Below, piece by piece: positions 7,759 through 15,793 of a stretch of 20,270 nt of DNA; the stretch's first letter is position 1, and every line of letters begins with the position of its first letter. The translations under genes were made by a program, and so were the position numbers. Location: NCBI GenBank assembly GCA_044432975.1, contig JAWXUC010000017.1, positions 1 through 20,270 on the forward strand, written 5' to 3'. Source of the DNA: JAWXUC01 sp044432975. Lineage in GTDB: Bacteria > Pseudomonadota > Alphaproteobacteria > RF32 > CAG-239. The notes beneath the pieces are model-generated. The model made no database searches. It saw only the letters and a list, made by a program, of their open reading frames with translations, and had not been told where the DNA came from.

Positions 7759-8607
7759 ATGAGCGACATTATAAGCAAAACAAAAAATGCAAAATATAGA
7801 GATATTTTTATTACATCCCAAAAAGGATTGCATCCATTAATTACTCAGAGTGCCGCTGAAGCTATTTCTGAATTTATGGAAATATCATTCCCTGAATATG
7901 CCAGCAATTATCCTGTTACAAACTTAGGCAACTGGAAAAGCTCTGAAAGTACCATTAATAATCAACAGTTTCAATACTTATCAAATTCTGAAAAGTCATT
8001 GTGCATCAGACAGACTGATGGATCACTGTTAAAGCCGTTTGAAAGTGTTGATTGGTATGTTGCTTTTGCAAAATATAAAGCTCAGCAAGATAAAAGATAT
8101 GATGAATTAAACGCTACAACTTTAATCTCTGCTATGAAAAAAGACCCTACTCACAAAAAAATTCCACAAATTCAGGTTATGGTTTTAAAAGAAGGTATTT
8201 ATCCAAATAAAAATTTTAATTACACCTTAGGAATTGGCTCTGAAGGAGTTGGATTTGTTATATCTGCTGATAAATTTATGAACAATGACGGAACATTTAG
8301 AAAAGAAGAATTTAAGACTGTTACCATGCATGAATTTGGTCATGTTATTGACTTAACATACGAAGATCGTAAAAACACGAGAGAAAAGTTTGGACCTCAT
8401 TGCATTGATGAACTTTGCTTAATGCAACAAAGAGAAGATGGAGATTATAGCGATATTACCAAAATAAGATTAGCGCTAAAAAGAGAAGGAGGTCTCCCGA
8501 TTTGTCCTGATTGCGTTGAAGCTGGAGAAAGGTTCTTTCAAAAAGAACGTGAACAAAAAATGTATCAAATTGCAAGGCAAGAAGCACTTATGCTTAGAAA
8601 TAGGTAA
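7759..8607 (+). CDS. Archaemetzincin-like zinc metalloprotease
   Basis: Predicted zinc-dependent protease. HEFGH (191-195) is the HExxH zinc and catalytic motif. Archaemetzincins continue with a close third histidine inside 'HC', then C-x4-C-x-M and a later CxxC. Here 'GPHC' (H214, C215), C220 and M222 ('HCIDELCLM') and 'CPDC' (249-252) reproduce that order, but about 18 residues separate HEFGH from the HC, far more than in the canonical HExxHxxGxxHC. H214 is the likely third zinc ligand. No signal peptide is seen, so it acts in the cytoplasm. The ATG at 7759 has AGAGGG upstream and sits correctly behind the promoter, giving 282 residues. It converges on birA with 16 bases between stops. The substrate is unknown. 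Confidence 0.75.
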   Translation: MSDIISKTKNAKYRDIFITSQKGLHPLITQSAAEAISEFMEISFPEYASNYPVTNLGNWKSSESTINNQQFQYLSNSEKSLCIRQTDGSLLKPFESVDWYVAFAKYKAQQDKRYDELNATTLISAMKKDPTHKKIPQIQVMVLKEGIYPNKNFNYTLGIGSEGVGFVISADKFMNNDGTFRKEEFKTVTMHEFGHVIDLTYEDRKNTREKFGPHCIDELCLMQQREDGDYSDITKIRLALKREGGLPICPDCVEAGERFFQKEREQKMYQIARQEALMLRNR

Positions 8608-8623
8608 AAACTATTTTCAGACA

Positions 8624-9271
8624 TTAAACCCCCTTAAACAACAAATCACCCGCAAATATTTTTTGCAAATTATCTTCTTTGTCTTTAACAATAATAAAAC
8701 CTGATTTATCTATATCTATTAACGTGCCTTCGACATCATTTATTTTACATTCTTTGCTTATGCCATATAAATATGATTTGTACTTATTATATAAGTTTTC
8801 ATCTTTAAGACATTCTTTTATATTAACTAAAAGCTTTTCTAAAACAACCTTTGCGGTTGTTTCTACTCCCTCTTCTCTGAGCGAAGTCGCTGGGTATATT
8901 AAGTTTGATATTTTGGGAGCTTTTATAATATTTATACCAATGCCAATAACATAAAAGCCTTCTTGCCCTTTTTCTATTAAGACACCGCTTGCTTTTTTTG
9001 AATTAATCAAAACATCGTTTGGCCATTTTATATCTCCACAACTAATAGCTTCTCTAATTGCAACAGAACTTGCCATAACAAGCTTAAAAATATCTGCAAT
9101 GTCTGCTTTAACAACTATAGAAACAAATAAATTCCCGCTTAGGGATTCCCATTTTCTATCAAAACGCCCCCTGCCCTTTGTTTGTTCTTGGGTAACAACA
9201 GCACATTCAAAATCTTTTTTTAAGGCAATATCTTGAGTACTTTCAACACTCTTAAATTCAAAAATTTTCAT
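8624..9271 (-). CDS. birA: Biotin--[acetyl-CoA-carboxylase] ligase, short form without DNA-binding domain
   Basis: Activates biotin to biotinyl-AMP and attaches it to the lysine of the biotin carboxyl carrier protein, in the cytoplasm. The ATP/biotin loop 'GRGR' (33-36, in 'TKGRGRFDRKW'), 'KWPNDV' (82-87) and 'GIGIN' (110-114) are all present. At 215 residues it lacks the N-terminal winged helix of E. coli BirA, so it is an enzyme only and not a repressor. Its ATG overlaps the nuoN stop by four bases (ATGA), so translation is coupled. The nuoLMN-birA order is common in Alphaproteobacteria. No terminator is obvious in the 16 bases before the convergent protease gene. Confidence 0.95.
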   Translation of the reverse strand: MKIFEFKSVESTQDIALKKDFECAVVTQEQTKGRGRFDRKWESLSGNLFVSIVVKADIADIFKLVMASSVAIREAISCGDIKWPNDVLINSKKASGVLIEKGQEGFYVIGIGINIIKAPKISNLIYPATSLREEGVETTAKVVLEKLLVNIKECLKDENLYNKYKSYLYGISKECKINDVEGTLIDIDKSGFIIVKDKEDNLQKIFAGDLLFKGV

Positions 9272-10605
9272 AGTTTGTTAAAAACCTCTTGAAGATATTG
9301 AGTGAACAAAGATGGATTTATCAAAGTTGTTATAACAAAAACAATATTAACAAACAATATTACATAAACACCAAAATCTACTCTATCATATTTTTTATTA
9401 ACTGCAGGGGCAAAATAAAATGCCTTTATCACGTTTAAATAAGCATAAACCAAAATCATTAATGCAACTATAAAAAGTCCTACAAACAAATATTGATGAT
9501 TTGCTATCAAGCTATTTATAACAGAAATTCTGCCACCAAAGCCTATAATTGGAGGATAACCAACTAATGAAATCAAAAACACCATAAGAGATGTTATGAT
9601 AAAAGGATTGTAATGAGCAATGCCGTGCAACTTGGTAATATCTTTTTGATAATCTCCATTTAATTTTAAGCCATAAAAAGATGTATAAACTCCTAGCAAA
9701 GCAATGCTATAAATCAACAAGTATACAAAAACAGATATATTTGCGTCTTCTGTAAATTGTGATAAAACTAGCATCATAACACCAATATGAAAAACAGAAC
9801 TATAAGAAAACAGTTTTCTTAAATTTAGCTGAGATGTTGCATAAGCAGCCCCTACAAACATACTCAAAATCCCAAATATTTGCAAAATCAATTTAACAGC
9901 TTCTTGGTTTTGAAAAACATTTGTAATTAAAAAGTTTAATAAAACAATATAGCCAAAGATATTAATTGTGGCAAGCAAGCAAGAAACTGGAAGAATTGAA
10001 TTTGAAACTAAATTTACAACACCAATATGAAAAGGAGCTAGGCCTAATAAATAAAAAATGATTGGTAATATTAAAAAAATTGCAATTTCTGGATGTGAAT
10101 TAATAATAAATGTACCTGTCCAAAGCATTAACAACAAAACGCTTACTGTTACCTGATATGATTTTGAATCATGGGCATCGTAGTGTTTTCTTAAAGATAA
10201 CAGAAAACAATTACTAAAACCTAAAGCAGATAATAAAGATGCAATTATAATTAAATTATGGCTAGAAATTAACAATAAAATACACAAGACTTGTATCAAG
10301 GCAATGATTGTAAATCTTAAACCATTTTCATTTTTGTTGGCGAACCATCTTGAGGCTAAGTTTAAAATTATAAGGCTATAAATATATACGGCCGTTTTTA
10401 TAAAAAATAATCTTGAAGTTTGAGTTAAAAAATCAGTCTTTATGTTGTTGTTATACAAAGTAATGGCGCAAAGAAAAGAAACAAGTAAATAACTTAATGT
10501 AATGTTAAACACCTTGCTTGACTCAAGATCTGAAAACTTATTTTTTAAAATAAACAAGTTTAATATTGCAATAACTAAAATTATTTCTGGCAACAAAGCA
10601 ATCAT
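9268..10605 (-). CDS. nuoN: NADH-quinone oxidoreductase subunit N (divergent)
   Basis: Antiporter-like membrane subunit of respiratory complex I, hydrophobic throughout with a dozen or so membrane helices. Family marks include 'NLRKLFSYSSVFHIG' (resembling NLKRLLAYSSIAHxG) and 'DITKLHGIAHYNP...SLVGYPPIIGF'. I use the ATG at 10605, with GGAG seven bases upstream, giving 445 residues; a TTG at 10620 would add five. It starts one base after the nuoM stop. By hand alignment to E. coli NuoN, the helix 7 lysine before 'PFH' is leucine, the helix 8 lysine is also replaced, and the 'WTPDVYEGAP' motif after PFH is lost. The late lysine in 'GFxGK' is arginine. The proton path is therefore probably altered. 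Confidence 0.88.
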   Translation of the reverse strand: MIALLPEIILVIAILNLFILKNKFSDLESSKVFNITLSYLLVSFLCAITLYNNNIKTDFLTQTSRLFFIKTAVYIYSLIILNLASRWFANKNENGLRFTIIALIQVLCILLLISSHNLIIIASLLSALGFSNCFLLSLRKHYDAHDSKSYQVTVSVLLLMLWTGTFIINSHPEIAIFLILPIIFYLLGLAPFHIGVVNLVSNSILPVSCLLATINIFGYIVLLNFLITNVFQNQEAVKLILQIFGILSMFVGAAYATSQLNLRKLFSYSSVFHIGVMMLVLSQFTEDANISVFVYLLIYSIALLGVYTSFYGLKLNGDYQKDITKLHGIAHYNPFIITSLMVFLISLVGYPPIIGFGGRISVINSLIANHQYLFVGLFIVALMILVYAYLNVIKAFYFAPAVNKKYDRVDFGVYVILFVNIVFVITTLINPSLFTQYLQEVFNKL

Positions 10606-10606
10606 A

Positions 10607-11971
10607 TTATAACTCCACAAACCACAAAGGTCTTACAAAAGACATTAACAATATAAAACAAACAAAAATTAAAAGCTTTGATTTCTTCTTATCTTCTGAA
10701 GATATTTTTACTTTTATTAATTCATCAATTAATGATGCTCCGACAATGACAAATGTTAAAAACACTATGCATGCTTCTGTTATGTTGTGCTGATACAAAG
10801 AGCTTAAAATTGATAAATTATTTAAAAACATTGAAGATAATGGAGCTCCCAACAAACAAAACAAGAAAAACTTAAAGATGTTTCTATTATAATTGCTTAA
10901 GCTATGATTATTATCTATATATTGTTTCCATAAAATTTTAACCCCTGCAGTTGCTAATATAAAACCAAAGAAAGATAAACTTATATTAATGTTGGTTCTA
11001 TCATCTCCGCAAAAAATTGAAACTAAATAAAATAGATAGACAATACTTACATAAGAGAAAATTTTATACTGAAAATCTTTATGCGCAAAAGCAATTAATG
11101 AAATAAATAGCATTGAAATCATTGTTATAATAATTAATATATCTAAAACAATTTGAAGGTTAATCTCTTCTGGGGCTTCAGGAAACAATCTTGCAAAGCC
11201 ATAAATTGCTGTTAATGGAGTTAAATTTGCAATTAAAAAAACTAAAGGATTTTTTAATTCTGCAGTTATAGAAGACAACATTCTATGAAATGGCCAAATT
11301 GGTAATCTTGATAACAAGCTTAAAAAGATGGCGCCCCAAATAAAATATGACATAGAACTACTTAAACCAATATTATGAACATTACTCATAATATAAGCTT
11401 CTTTATTATAATTAAATAGCAAAATGATAGCAACAAACAACAACAAAGAGAAAAACATATTATATAATAAAAATGTAGAAACTTTGCCTTGCTTTTTTAA
11501 CCCTCCGCTAATCCCTATTAATAAAAACAATGGAATTAAAATTGCCTCAAAAAACAAATAAAATGAGAATAAATCACAAGAAATTAAAAGCCCTGTAATC
11601 ATACTTAAAAATATCATAGAAAAAGTAGCTAATGTTTTTGGATGATCCGTATCTGTTTTTACAACTGATAAAATAATCAAGAAAACTATATGTACAGCCA
11701 AAATTAAAAATAAAGAAAAAACATCTGTACCAAAAACAAAACTGATATTAAGGTGTTTTAGCCACTCTATTTTGGTTATTAACTGAAGAGAGTTTGTTGA
11801 GGTGTCAATTAAATGAAAAAACCTTAAAACAATAACCAAGTTGGAAGTAATCGCTAACATACACACATTATATATATTGCTTGGCTGTTCTTTTTTACTC
11901 ATTAATACAAAGATTGTTGCAAAGAAAGGCATAAAGATTAAAATTGGTAAAAATGAAAAAATATCAATCAT
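10607..11971 (-). CDS. nuoM: NADH-quinone oxidoreductase subunit M (divergent)
   Basis: Antiporter-like membrane subunit of complex I, 454 residues, highly hydrophobic. 'FFEAILIPLFLLIGISGG' carries the conserved helix 5 glutamate. The helix 7 motif is 'SRLPIWPFH', where most NuoM proteins have lysine in place of arginine, and the 'WLPDAHxxAP' that should follow is not recognisable ('RMLSSITAELKNP'). In 'LTAIYGFARL' the helix 8 lysine (LLKTAAYGLLR in E. coli) is replaced by leucine. The start overlaps the nuoL stop by eight bases (ATGATTGA) and nuoN begins one base after the stop, so the three genes are translationally linked. Confidence 0.9.
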   Translation of the reverse strand: MIDIFSFLPILIFMPFFATIFVLMSKKEQPSNIYNVCMLAITSNLVIVLRFFHLIDTSTNSLQLITKIEWLKHLNISFVFGTDVFSLFLILAVHIVFLIILSVVKTDTDHPKTLATFSMIFLSMITGLLISCDLFSFYLFFEAILIPLFLLIGISGGLKKQGKVSTFLLYNMFFSLLLFVAIILLFNYNKEAYIMSNVHNIGLSSSMSYFIWGAIFLSLLSRLPIWPFHRMLSSITAELKNPLVFLIANLTPLTAIYGFARLFPEAPEEINLQIVLDILIIITMISMLFISLIAFAHKDFQYKIFSYVSIVYLFYLVSIFCGDDRTNINISLSFFGFILATAGVKILWKQYIDNNHSLSNYNRNIFKFFLFCLLGAPLSSMFLNNLSILSSLYQHNITEACIVFLTFVIVGASLIDELIKVKISSEDKKKSKLLIFVCFILLMSFVRPLWFVEL

Positions 11972-13496
11972 AATTGCTTACCCCTATAACTATTGCTATA
12001 ATAAAAAGCCCTAGAGCAATCCATAAGAATTGTTTGTTTTCTATTTTTTTATATTGCTCAAATACTTTTTGATTTATCGAGTAAGATGAATAAATTATAG
12101 TTTTTTGAATTAATAAAAAGTCAACAACTAACCACAAAACACGACCTATTGCTTTAAGTGGGGCACCTGCTATGTTTTCAACAATATAAAAAACTTTAAC
12201 ATCATTAATCTTTTTTTGATTAACAGCCTTATCAAAGCTTATAAACTGAGTTATAATAAACAAACCGAAAAAAGCTAAAGAAAACAAAGAAAAACCAACA
12301 TATAAAAAAGGAAGTAGTGCGATTAAAGGAATATAATTTATAAAATTTGGAGATTTTATATTATCAAAAACCTCATCAAAACCTCTAAAGGCTGAGAAGA
12401 AAACACTTCTAAATAAAATAGAAATTCCCAATAATGATAAAAATTCAAAACTAATAGTATATAAGTTTTGCTCTAACCCTAGCATATTATTAATATATAA
12501 AAGAATCGCAAACAAAGATATTATATATAAAGATTTATTTTTTTTAATAAATCCACCCATCAGCAAAACATTTGTTTCAAAAGATGCTAAAATGATTATT
12601 AATGACATAACAATTATTAAAGGCAAAGACCATAAATATATAAAAGGATTATTTAAATAAAGGCTAAAACAAAGACTAGCCAAAGAAAAACTAATAAATT
12701 TTGACTTTAAATCAGCTTCTTTTATAAAAAACAAAAGATAAATAAATGCTGAAATTAAAGCCAATAAATTAAAGGTGCCACCCAATAAAAAAGGTAATTT
12801 ATAAGCAACAAGAAAACCGGTTATTGGAGATGAAGTATATAAGAAAGATAAAGCTTCATTTGTATTTTTAAATTTTAAGATATATCCATTAACTCCCCAA
12901 AAACCTGTTTTTATAGCAATTGCTATGCAAAACAAACCTTTTAAAAAAAGTGGAATATCTAAAACAGATAATGAAGATATATTTAAATTGTCGCCGATGG
13001 ATAACAATGCTGCAACAACAAAAAACAACAAAGCATTAGCAACAAAAGTATAATAAATAAACTTATTTTTGTTTTCAACATCATTACTTAAGGCAAATAC
13101 TGTTAAAATATCTATTAAGATGATTGTAATTAACATCTGTATGATGTTTGTTGATCCAAAAATAAAAAACAACAAAACTGCATTTGCAATAACAATAGCA
13201 TTTTTTATTGAATAATCTTGCTGCTTTTGCTGTCTGTTAAAAACATTTACGGCAATGGCGACTATTATAGAAGGAAGTATAACTAAAAAACTTTTAGCTT
13301 TTAAAAATACACTTATCTGCAAATTTGCAAACCATTCAACAGATTTTATAACATCTTCATTATTAAAATATAAGTATGAAAAATATGAACTATAAGCAAC
13401 AAAAGCAAATAAAAGTAAATTTGAAACAAATCTTTTATTGTTGAAATACAAAGCCAAAATGGCTCCGCCAAAAACAGATGTTGCTAACTCAAACAT
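11964..13496 (-). CDS. nuoL: NADH-quinone oxidoreductase subunit L (short, divergent)
   Basis: Assigned to NuoL mainly from position (directly before nuoM and nuoN) and from its many membrane helices. Sequence similarity is weak. At 510 residues it is about 100 shorter than E. coli NuoL. 'AIKTGFWGVNGYILKFKN' aligns with the helix 7 region 'GKSAQxPLxTWLPDAM': the lysine is kept but the rest of the motif is gone, and the helix 8 'LIHAATMV' histidine is replaced. A C-terminal hydrophobic stretch that could be the end of the lateral helix and final membrane segment is present ('FLWIALGLFIIAIVIGV'). A different antiporter-like subunit is possible but less likely given the context. Confidence 0.75.
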   Translation of the reverse strand: MFELATSVFGGAILALYFNNKRFVSNLLLFAFVAYSSYFSYLYFNNEDVIKSVEWFANLQISVFLKAKSFLVILPSIIVAIAVNVFNRQQKQQDYSIKNAIVIANAVLLFFIFGSTNIIQMLITIILIDILTVFALSNDVENKNKFIYYTFVANALLFFVVAALLSIGDNLNISSLSVLDIPLFLKGLFCIAIAIKTGFWGVNGYILKFKNTNEALSFLYTSSPITGFLVAYKLPFLLGGTFNLLALISAFIYLLFFIKEADLKSKFISFSLASLCFSLYLNNPFIYLWSLPLIIVMSLIIILASFETNVLLMGGFIKKNKSLYIISLFAILLYINNMLGLEQNLYTISFEFLSLLGISILFRSVFFSAFRGFDEVFDNIKSPNFINYIPLIALLPFLYVGFSLFSLAFFGLFIITQFISFDKAVNQKKINDVKVFYIVENIAGAPLKAIGRVLWLVVDFLLIQKTIIYSSYSINQKVFEQYKKIENKQFLWIALGLFIIAIVIGVSNYD

Positions 13497-13499
13497 TTT

Positions 13500-13832
13500 T
13501 TATATTGATACTTTTATTGATTTTGCTAAAGCATCTATACTTTTAATAACCCTTAAAGGAACAGTATATTCTCTTAAAACATCATTGCCTTCAACTTCAA
13601 CAATTAATAACTCTGCAACAGCTTTAATTGGAGCTCTGGCATCAACGCTGATGTCCTTTAAAACAATAGAGCTTTCTTTGCTTCTATATAGAATAGCTTT
13701 TGAACCACCATCGTAAACGAGTCTAGGGTTTTCTGGGCCACCTGAATATGCGTTAATAACTAATAAAATTTCACCTGTGGCATTTTTGAAGATGTCACAA
13801 TCGCTAACTTGTTGATTTTGTTGTTCTGTCAT
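13500..13832 (-). CDS. Small unknown protein at the head of the nuoLMN-birA operon
   Basis: A 110-residue soluble protein with no membrane segment or signal peptide, which I do not recognise. It starts with a polar glutamine-rich stretch and continues with alternating hydrophobic residues suggesting beta strands ('EILLVINAY', 'KAILYRS', 'AELLIVEVEG'). It is three bases upstream of nuoL and has a good AAAGAGGA ribosome binding site, so it is cotranscribed with the complex I genes, in the place where nuoK would normally be. It has none of the hydrophobic character of NuoK. A role in assembly of the neighbouring subunits can only be suggested from position. TTTATA/GTTTAA on the minus strand (13848-13853, 13870-13875) is a weak promoter candidate. 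Confidence 0.7.
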   Translation of the reverse strand: MTEQQNQQVSDCDIFKNATGEILLVINAYSGGPENPRLVYDGGSKAILYRSKESSIVLKDISVDARAPIKAVAELLIVEVEGNDVLREYTVPLRVIKSIDALAKSIKVSI

Positions 13833-13938
13833 TTTATCCTCTTTGCTTTTATATCAAACATTGCGGTTAGTTTAACACATAATTATTAATAAATTCAATA
13901 TAAAAATTAAAAAAAACAAAATAATTTAAAAATATGTG

Positions 13939-13967
13939 TTGACATTGTATTTTTTATCTTCTATATC
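13939..13967 (+). promoter_or_regulatory. Promoter of tRNA-Lys
   Basis: A perfect -35 box TTGACA (13939-13944) and TATATC (13962-13967) have a 17-base spacer, about 40 bases before the mature tRNA. Confidence 0.75.
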
Positions 13968-14006
13968 TCCTCTTGTTCTTGAAAAGAGCACACCAAAAAT
14001 GTGTGA

Positions 14007-14082
14007 GGGCCCGTAGCTCAGTTGGTAGAGCATTTGACTTTTAATCAAAGGGTCATGGGTTCGAATCCCGTCGGGCTCACCA
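14007..14082 (+). tRNA. tRNA-Lys, anticodon UUU, CCA encoded
   Basis: The acceptor stem GGGCCCG (14007-14013) pairs with CGGGCTC (14072-14078) with one G-U pair, followed by A and encoded CCA. The anticodon stem TTTGA/TCAAA encloses loop CTTTTAA, giving anticodon TTT (14040-14042). The T-loop is TTCGAAT. Its 3' end and flank recur in decayed form at 18667, so it is a candidate integration site. Confidence 0.96.
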
Positions 14083-14090
14083 TTCAATCA

Positions 14091-14114
14091 AAGCTTCCTT
14101 AGGGAGGCTTTTTT
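14091..14114 (+). terminator. Intrinsic terminator of tRNA-Lys
   Basis: AAGCTTCC and GGAGGCTT around a short loop, followed by a six-T tract, eight bases after the tRNA. Confidence 0.85.
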
Positions 14115-14140
14115 GCTATAAAAAACAAAGACTTAACCGA

Positions 14141-14190
14141 GTTCGAATGTTGTGTTTTCAAAACAAGCCAAAAATCAAGAACATTCGAAC
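14141..14190. repeat. GTTCGAAT inverted repeat, copy 1
   Basis: GTTCGAATGTT (14141-14151) and AACATTCGAAC (14180-14190) form a perfect 11-base inverted repeat. It starts 27 bases after the tRNA-Lys terminator. A related element lies at 18732-18781 in the same position relative to another terminator. GTTCGAA is also the core of a tRNA T-loop. Confidence 0.7.
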
Positions 14191-14241
14191 CAATTTTTGA
14201 CTAACCCATTGAAATATAACAAAACACACATTTTTAAGCAT

Positions 14242-14275
14242 AAAAAAGACCTAGTATCAATCATAATACTAAGTC
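14242..14275 (-). terminator. Second minus-strand terminator hairpin
   Basis: Read on the minus strand, GACTTAGTAT and ATACTAGGTC form a ten-pair stem with one G-U pair, followed by six T. It backs up the terminator at 14362-14390. Apart from these hairpins and the inverted repeat, 14191-14448 shows no gene I can support. Confidence 0.6.
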
Positions 14276-14361
14276 CGAGTTTTATTGGCTATTTTATCAA
14301 AATTTATCATTTTAAAAAGAACGCTTTTAAATTTAAGGATTTGAATCTTTGTTCAATCATT

Positions 14362-14390
14362 TAAAAAGCTCCATCCTTGGGGATGGAGCT
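14362..14390 (-). terminator. Terminator of the FtsZ-like/nuclease operon
   Basis: On the minus strand, AGCTCCATCC, a CCAA loop and GGATGGAGCT form a perfect ten-pair stem running into five T, 58 bases after the stop of the last gene. The CCATCC/GGATGG core recurs at 18405-18420. Confidence 0.85.
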
Positions 14391-14448
14391 CTGTTTGTTT
14401 TAACTCATAATATAATCAATTTTATATATTTATGAGCAATTTCTTTAT

Positions 14449-14664
14449 TTAGCCAATATACTCAGAACCTTGTGAGTTTCCATTTTCATCAAACATAAAG
14501 CACCAGCCATCATCTCTTTTGATATAAACTTTCTCATTTGAAAATTTTAACAAACAAGAACCCAAACTTCCTGTTCCAGGGCACAATACTTGTAACGGTT
14601 GAGAATTATTATCTCTTTCAATTTGATAATAATCATTTCCTAAATCAATTACATCTTTAATCAT
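14449..14664 (-). CDS. Small unknown protein, third gene of the FtsZ-like/nuclease operon
   Basis: A 71-residue protein that I do not recognise. It has alternating hydrophobic and polar residues suggesting a small beta-rich fold, three cysteines, and a glycine-rich middle ('PGTGSLGSC'). There is no signal peptide or membrane helix. Its ATG overlaps the end of the nuclease gene by eight bases, with AAAGGAAA as ribosome binding site inside that gene, so the two are translationally coupled. A strong terminator follows at 14390, so it is the last gene of the operon. Such a small partner could be an inhibitor, adaptor or immunity protein; this is inferred from position only. Confidence 0.7.
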   Translation of the reverse strand: MIKDVIDLGNDYYQIERDNNSQPLQVLCPGTGSLGSCLLKFSNEKVYIKRDDGWCFMFDENGNSQGSEYIG

Positions 14665-15793
14665 TTATTTTCCTTTCAATAATATTTATTATTTTATCAA
14701 CTTCAGATTTTTTATTTATTATTTGCTCAACAAAATCATCTGAATAATCACTCTCACTTTGAACGACAATAAGGTTTTCTTTATCGTCCGTTGCTTTGCA
14801 AGACCATTTACATGATTCAACAATATTTTCTCGCAATTTATTTTTCTGCAAATGAATTTCTTCATCAAGTTTTAAATAACCCTTTATTCCTATTCGATAG
14901 GCAATTGCAGGAAGATTATTTTTTACAACTTCTTGCTCCTTATTTTCTGCAAGTTTGAAAATATGTTGCTTTACCACAAAATTAAAATGCTTTTCTCGAA
15001 ACATCAGATAAATACCGTGATGAATAGAAAAATTATCTTTCATAATTCTATGATTATCATATAAACAAATATGGGGAGTTCTTCCTTGTCCTGCAAGATA
15101 CCAGTAAGAATCCTTGTAATTCGTTTCATTTATTATCTTTTGTGTTAAATTATCCAAGAAAACGTCTGAGTTTTTATTTAACGACTCCTTAAAGTTATTG
15201 CTATTAAACAATTTTTGAGCTTCTATAATATTTTCATATTTTTTATTAAATTCTCTAAACCAATCTGTTATTAAGGGGTGTTTATCTTCTATATTAGAAA
15301 AGAAGTTTTTAAAATCACTATGCCCTATAATTTTAAAATTGTTTTCTTCTAGATCTTTAGCTGACTTTTCTAAAGATCTTCTTTCTTGCTCTGAAGTATA
15401 GCCAGTCTTTACAAAGGCAACAAAAATATTTTCTTTCGTGAATTTTATTATATTATCATTAAGTTTATAACCTTCATCTTTCAACACTTTAACATATCTT
15501 TGAATTTGTTTACTATGTTCAGAGGTATTAGTTTTATCTTCAATGATTAGAGCATAATTTTCTTTGTCTTTTTTTAAGATAACTAAAACATCGATTTTTT
15601 TATGCTGTCTAACAATATCAACAATATTAAAACCATCTTGCCCAGTTAGCTCCTTAAGAAACTCTTTTGCTATCTTATGCAATTTATTGCTTTTATATTC
15701 ATCTTTACCCCAAGCAAGTAACCAGCACAAAAAAGCATCTTGTGATAGCTCTGATGTTGCATATTCAAAAATATTTGGTTCTTTATCTGTCAT
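14657..15793 (-). CDS. PD-(D/E)XK nuclease family protein (PDDEXK_4-like)
   Basis: Predicted nuclease. The opening 'NIFEYATSELSQDAFLCWLLAW' region (7-28) is typical of the PDDEXK_4 type. The core follows: D68 in 'KIDVLV', then E85-D-K87 in 'ALIIEDKTNT', then 'SEHSKQIQRY' (H93, Q96, Y100), the usual helix after the active site. About 270 further residues have no motif I recognise and may give specificity or partner binding. The length is 378 residues. The ATG overlaps the FtsZ-like gene stop by four bases, a strong sign of coupled translation. Proteins of this family are common in defence and mobile-element contexts. The restriction endonuclease at 666 is unrelated apart from sharing the general fold. 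Confidence 0.85.
   Translation of the reverse strand: MTDKEPNIFEYATSELSQDAFLCWLLAWGKDEYKSNKLHKIAKEFLKELTGQDGFNIVDIVRQHKKIDVLVILKKDKENYALIIEDKTNTSEHSKQIQRYVKVLKDEGYKLNDNIIKFTKENIFVAFVKTGYTSEQERRSLEKSAKDLEENNFKIIGHSDFKNFFSNIEDKHPLITDWFREFNKKYENIIEAQKLFNSNNFKESLNKNSDVFLDNLTQKIINETNYKDSYWYLAGQGRTPHICLYDNHRIMKDNFSIHHGIYLMFREKHFNFVVKQHIFKLAENKEQEVVKNNLPAIAYRIGIKGYLKLDEEIHLQKNKLRENIVESCKWSCKATDDKENLIVVQSESDYSDDFVEQIINKKSEVDKIINIIERKIND

Noticed and set aside
9268..13496. Mrp-type antiporter or hydrogenase membrane subunits instead of complex I
   Set aside because: The three-subunit order followed by birA and the NuoN-type 'NLRKLFSYSS' signature favour nuoLMN; no Mrp or hydrogenase partner genes are present.
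14152..14364. A 70-codon plus-strand open frame
   Set aside because: It overlaps the inverted repeat and the minus-strand terminator hairpins and has no ribosome binding site.
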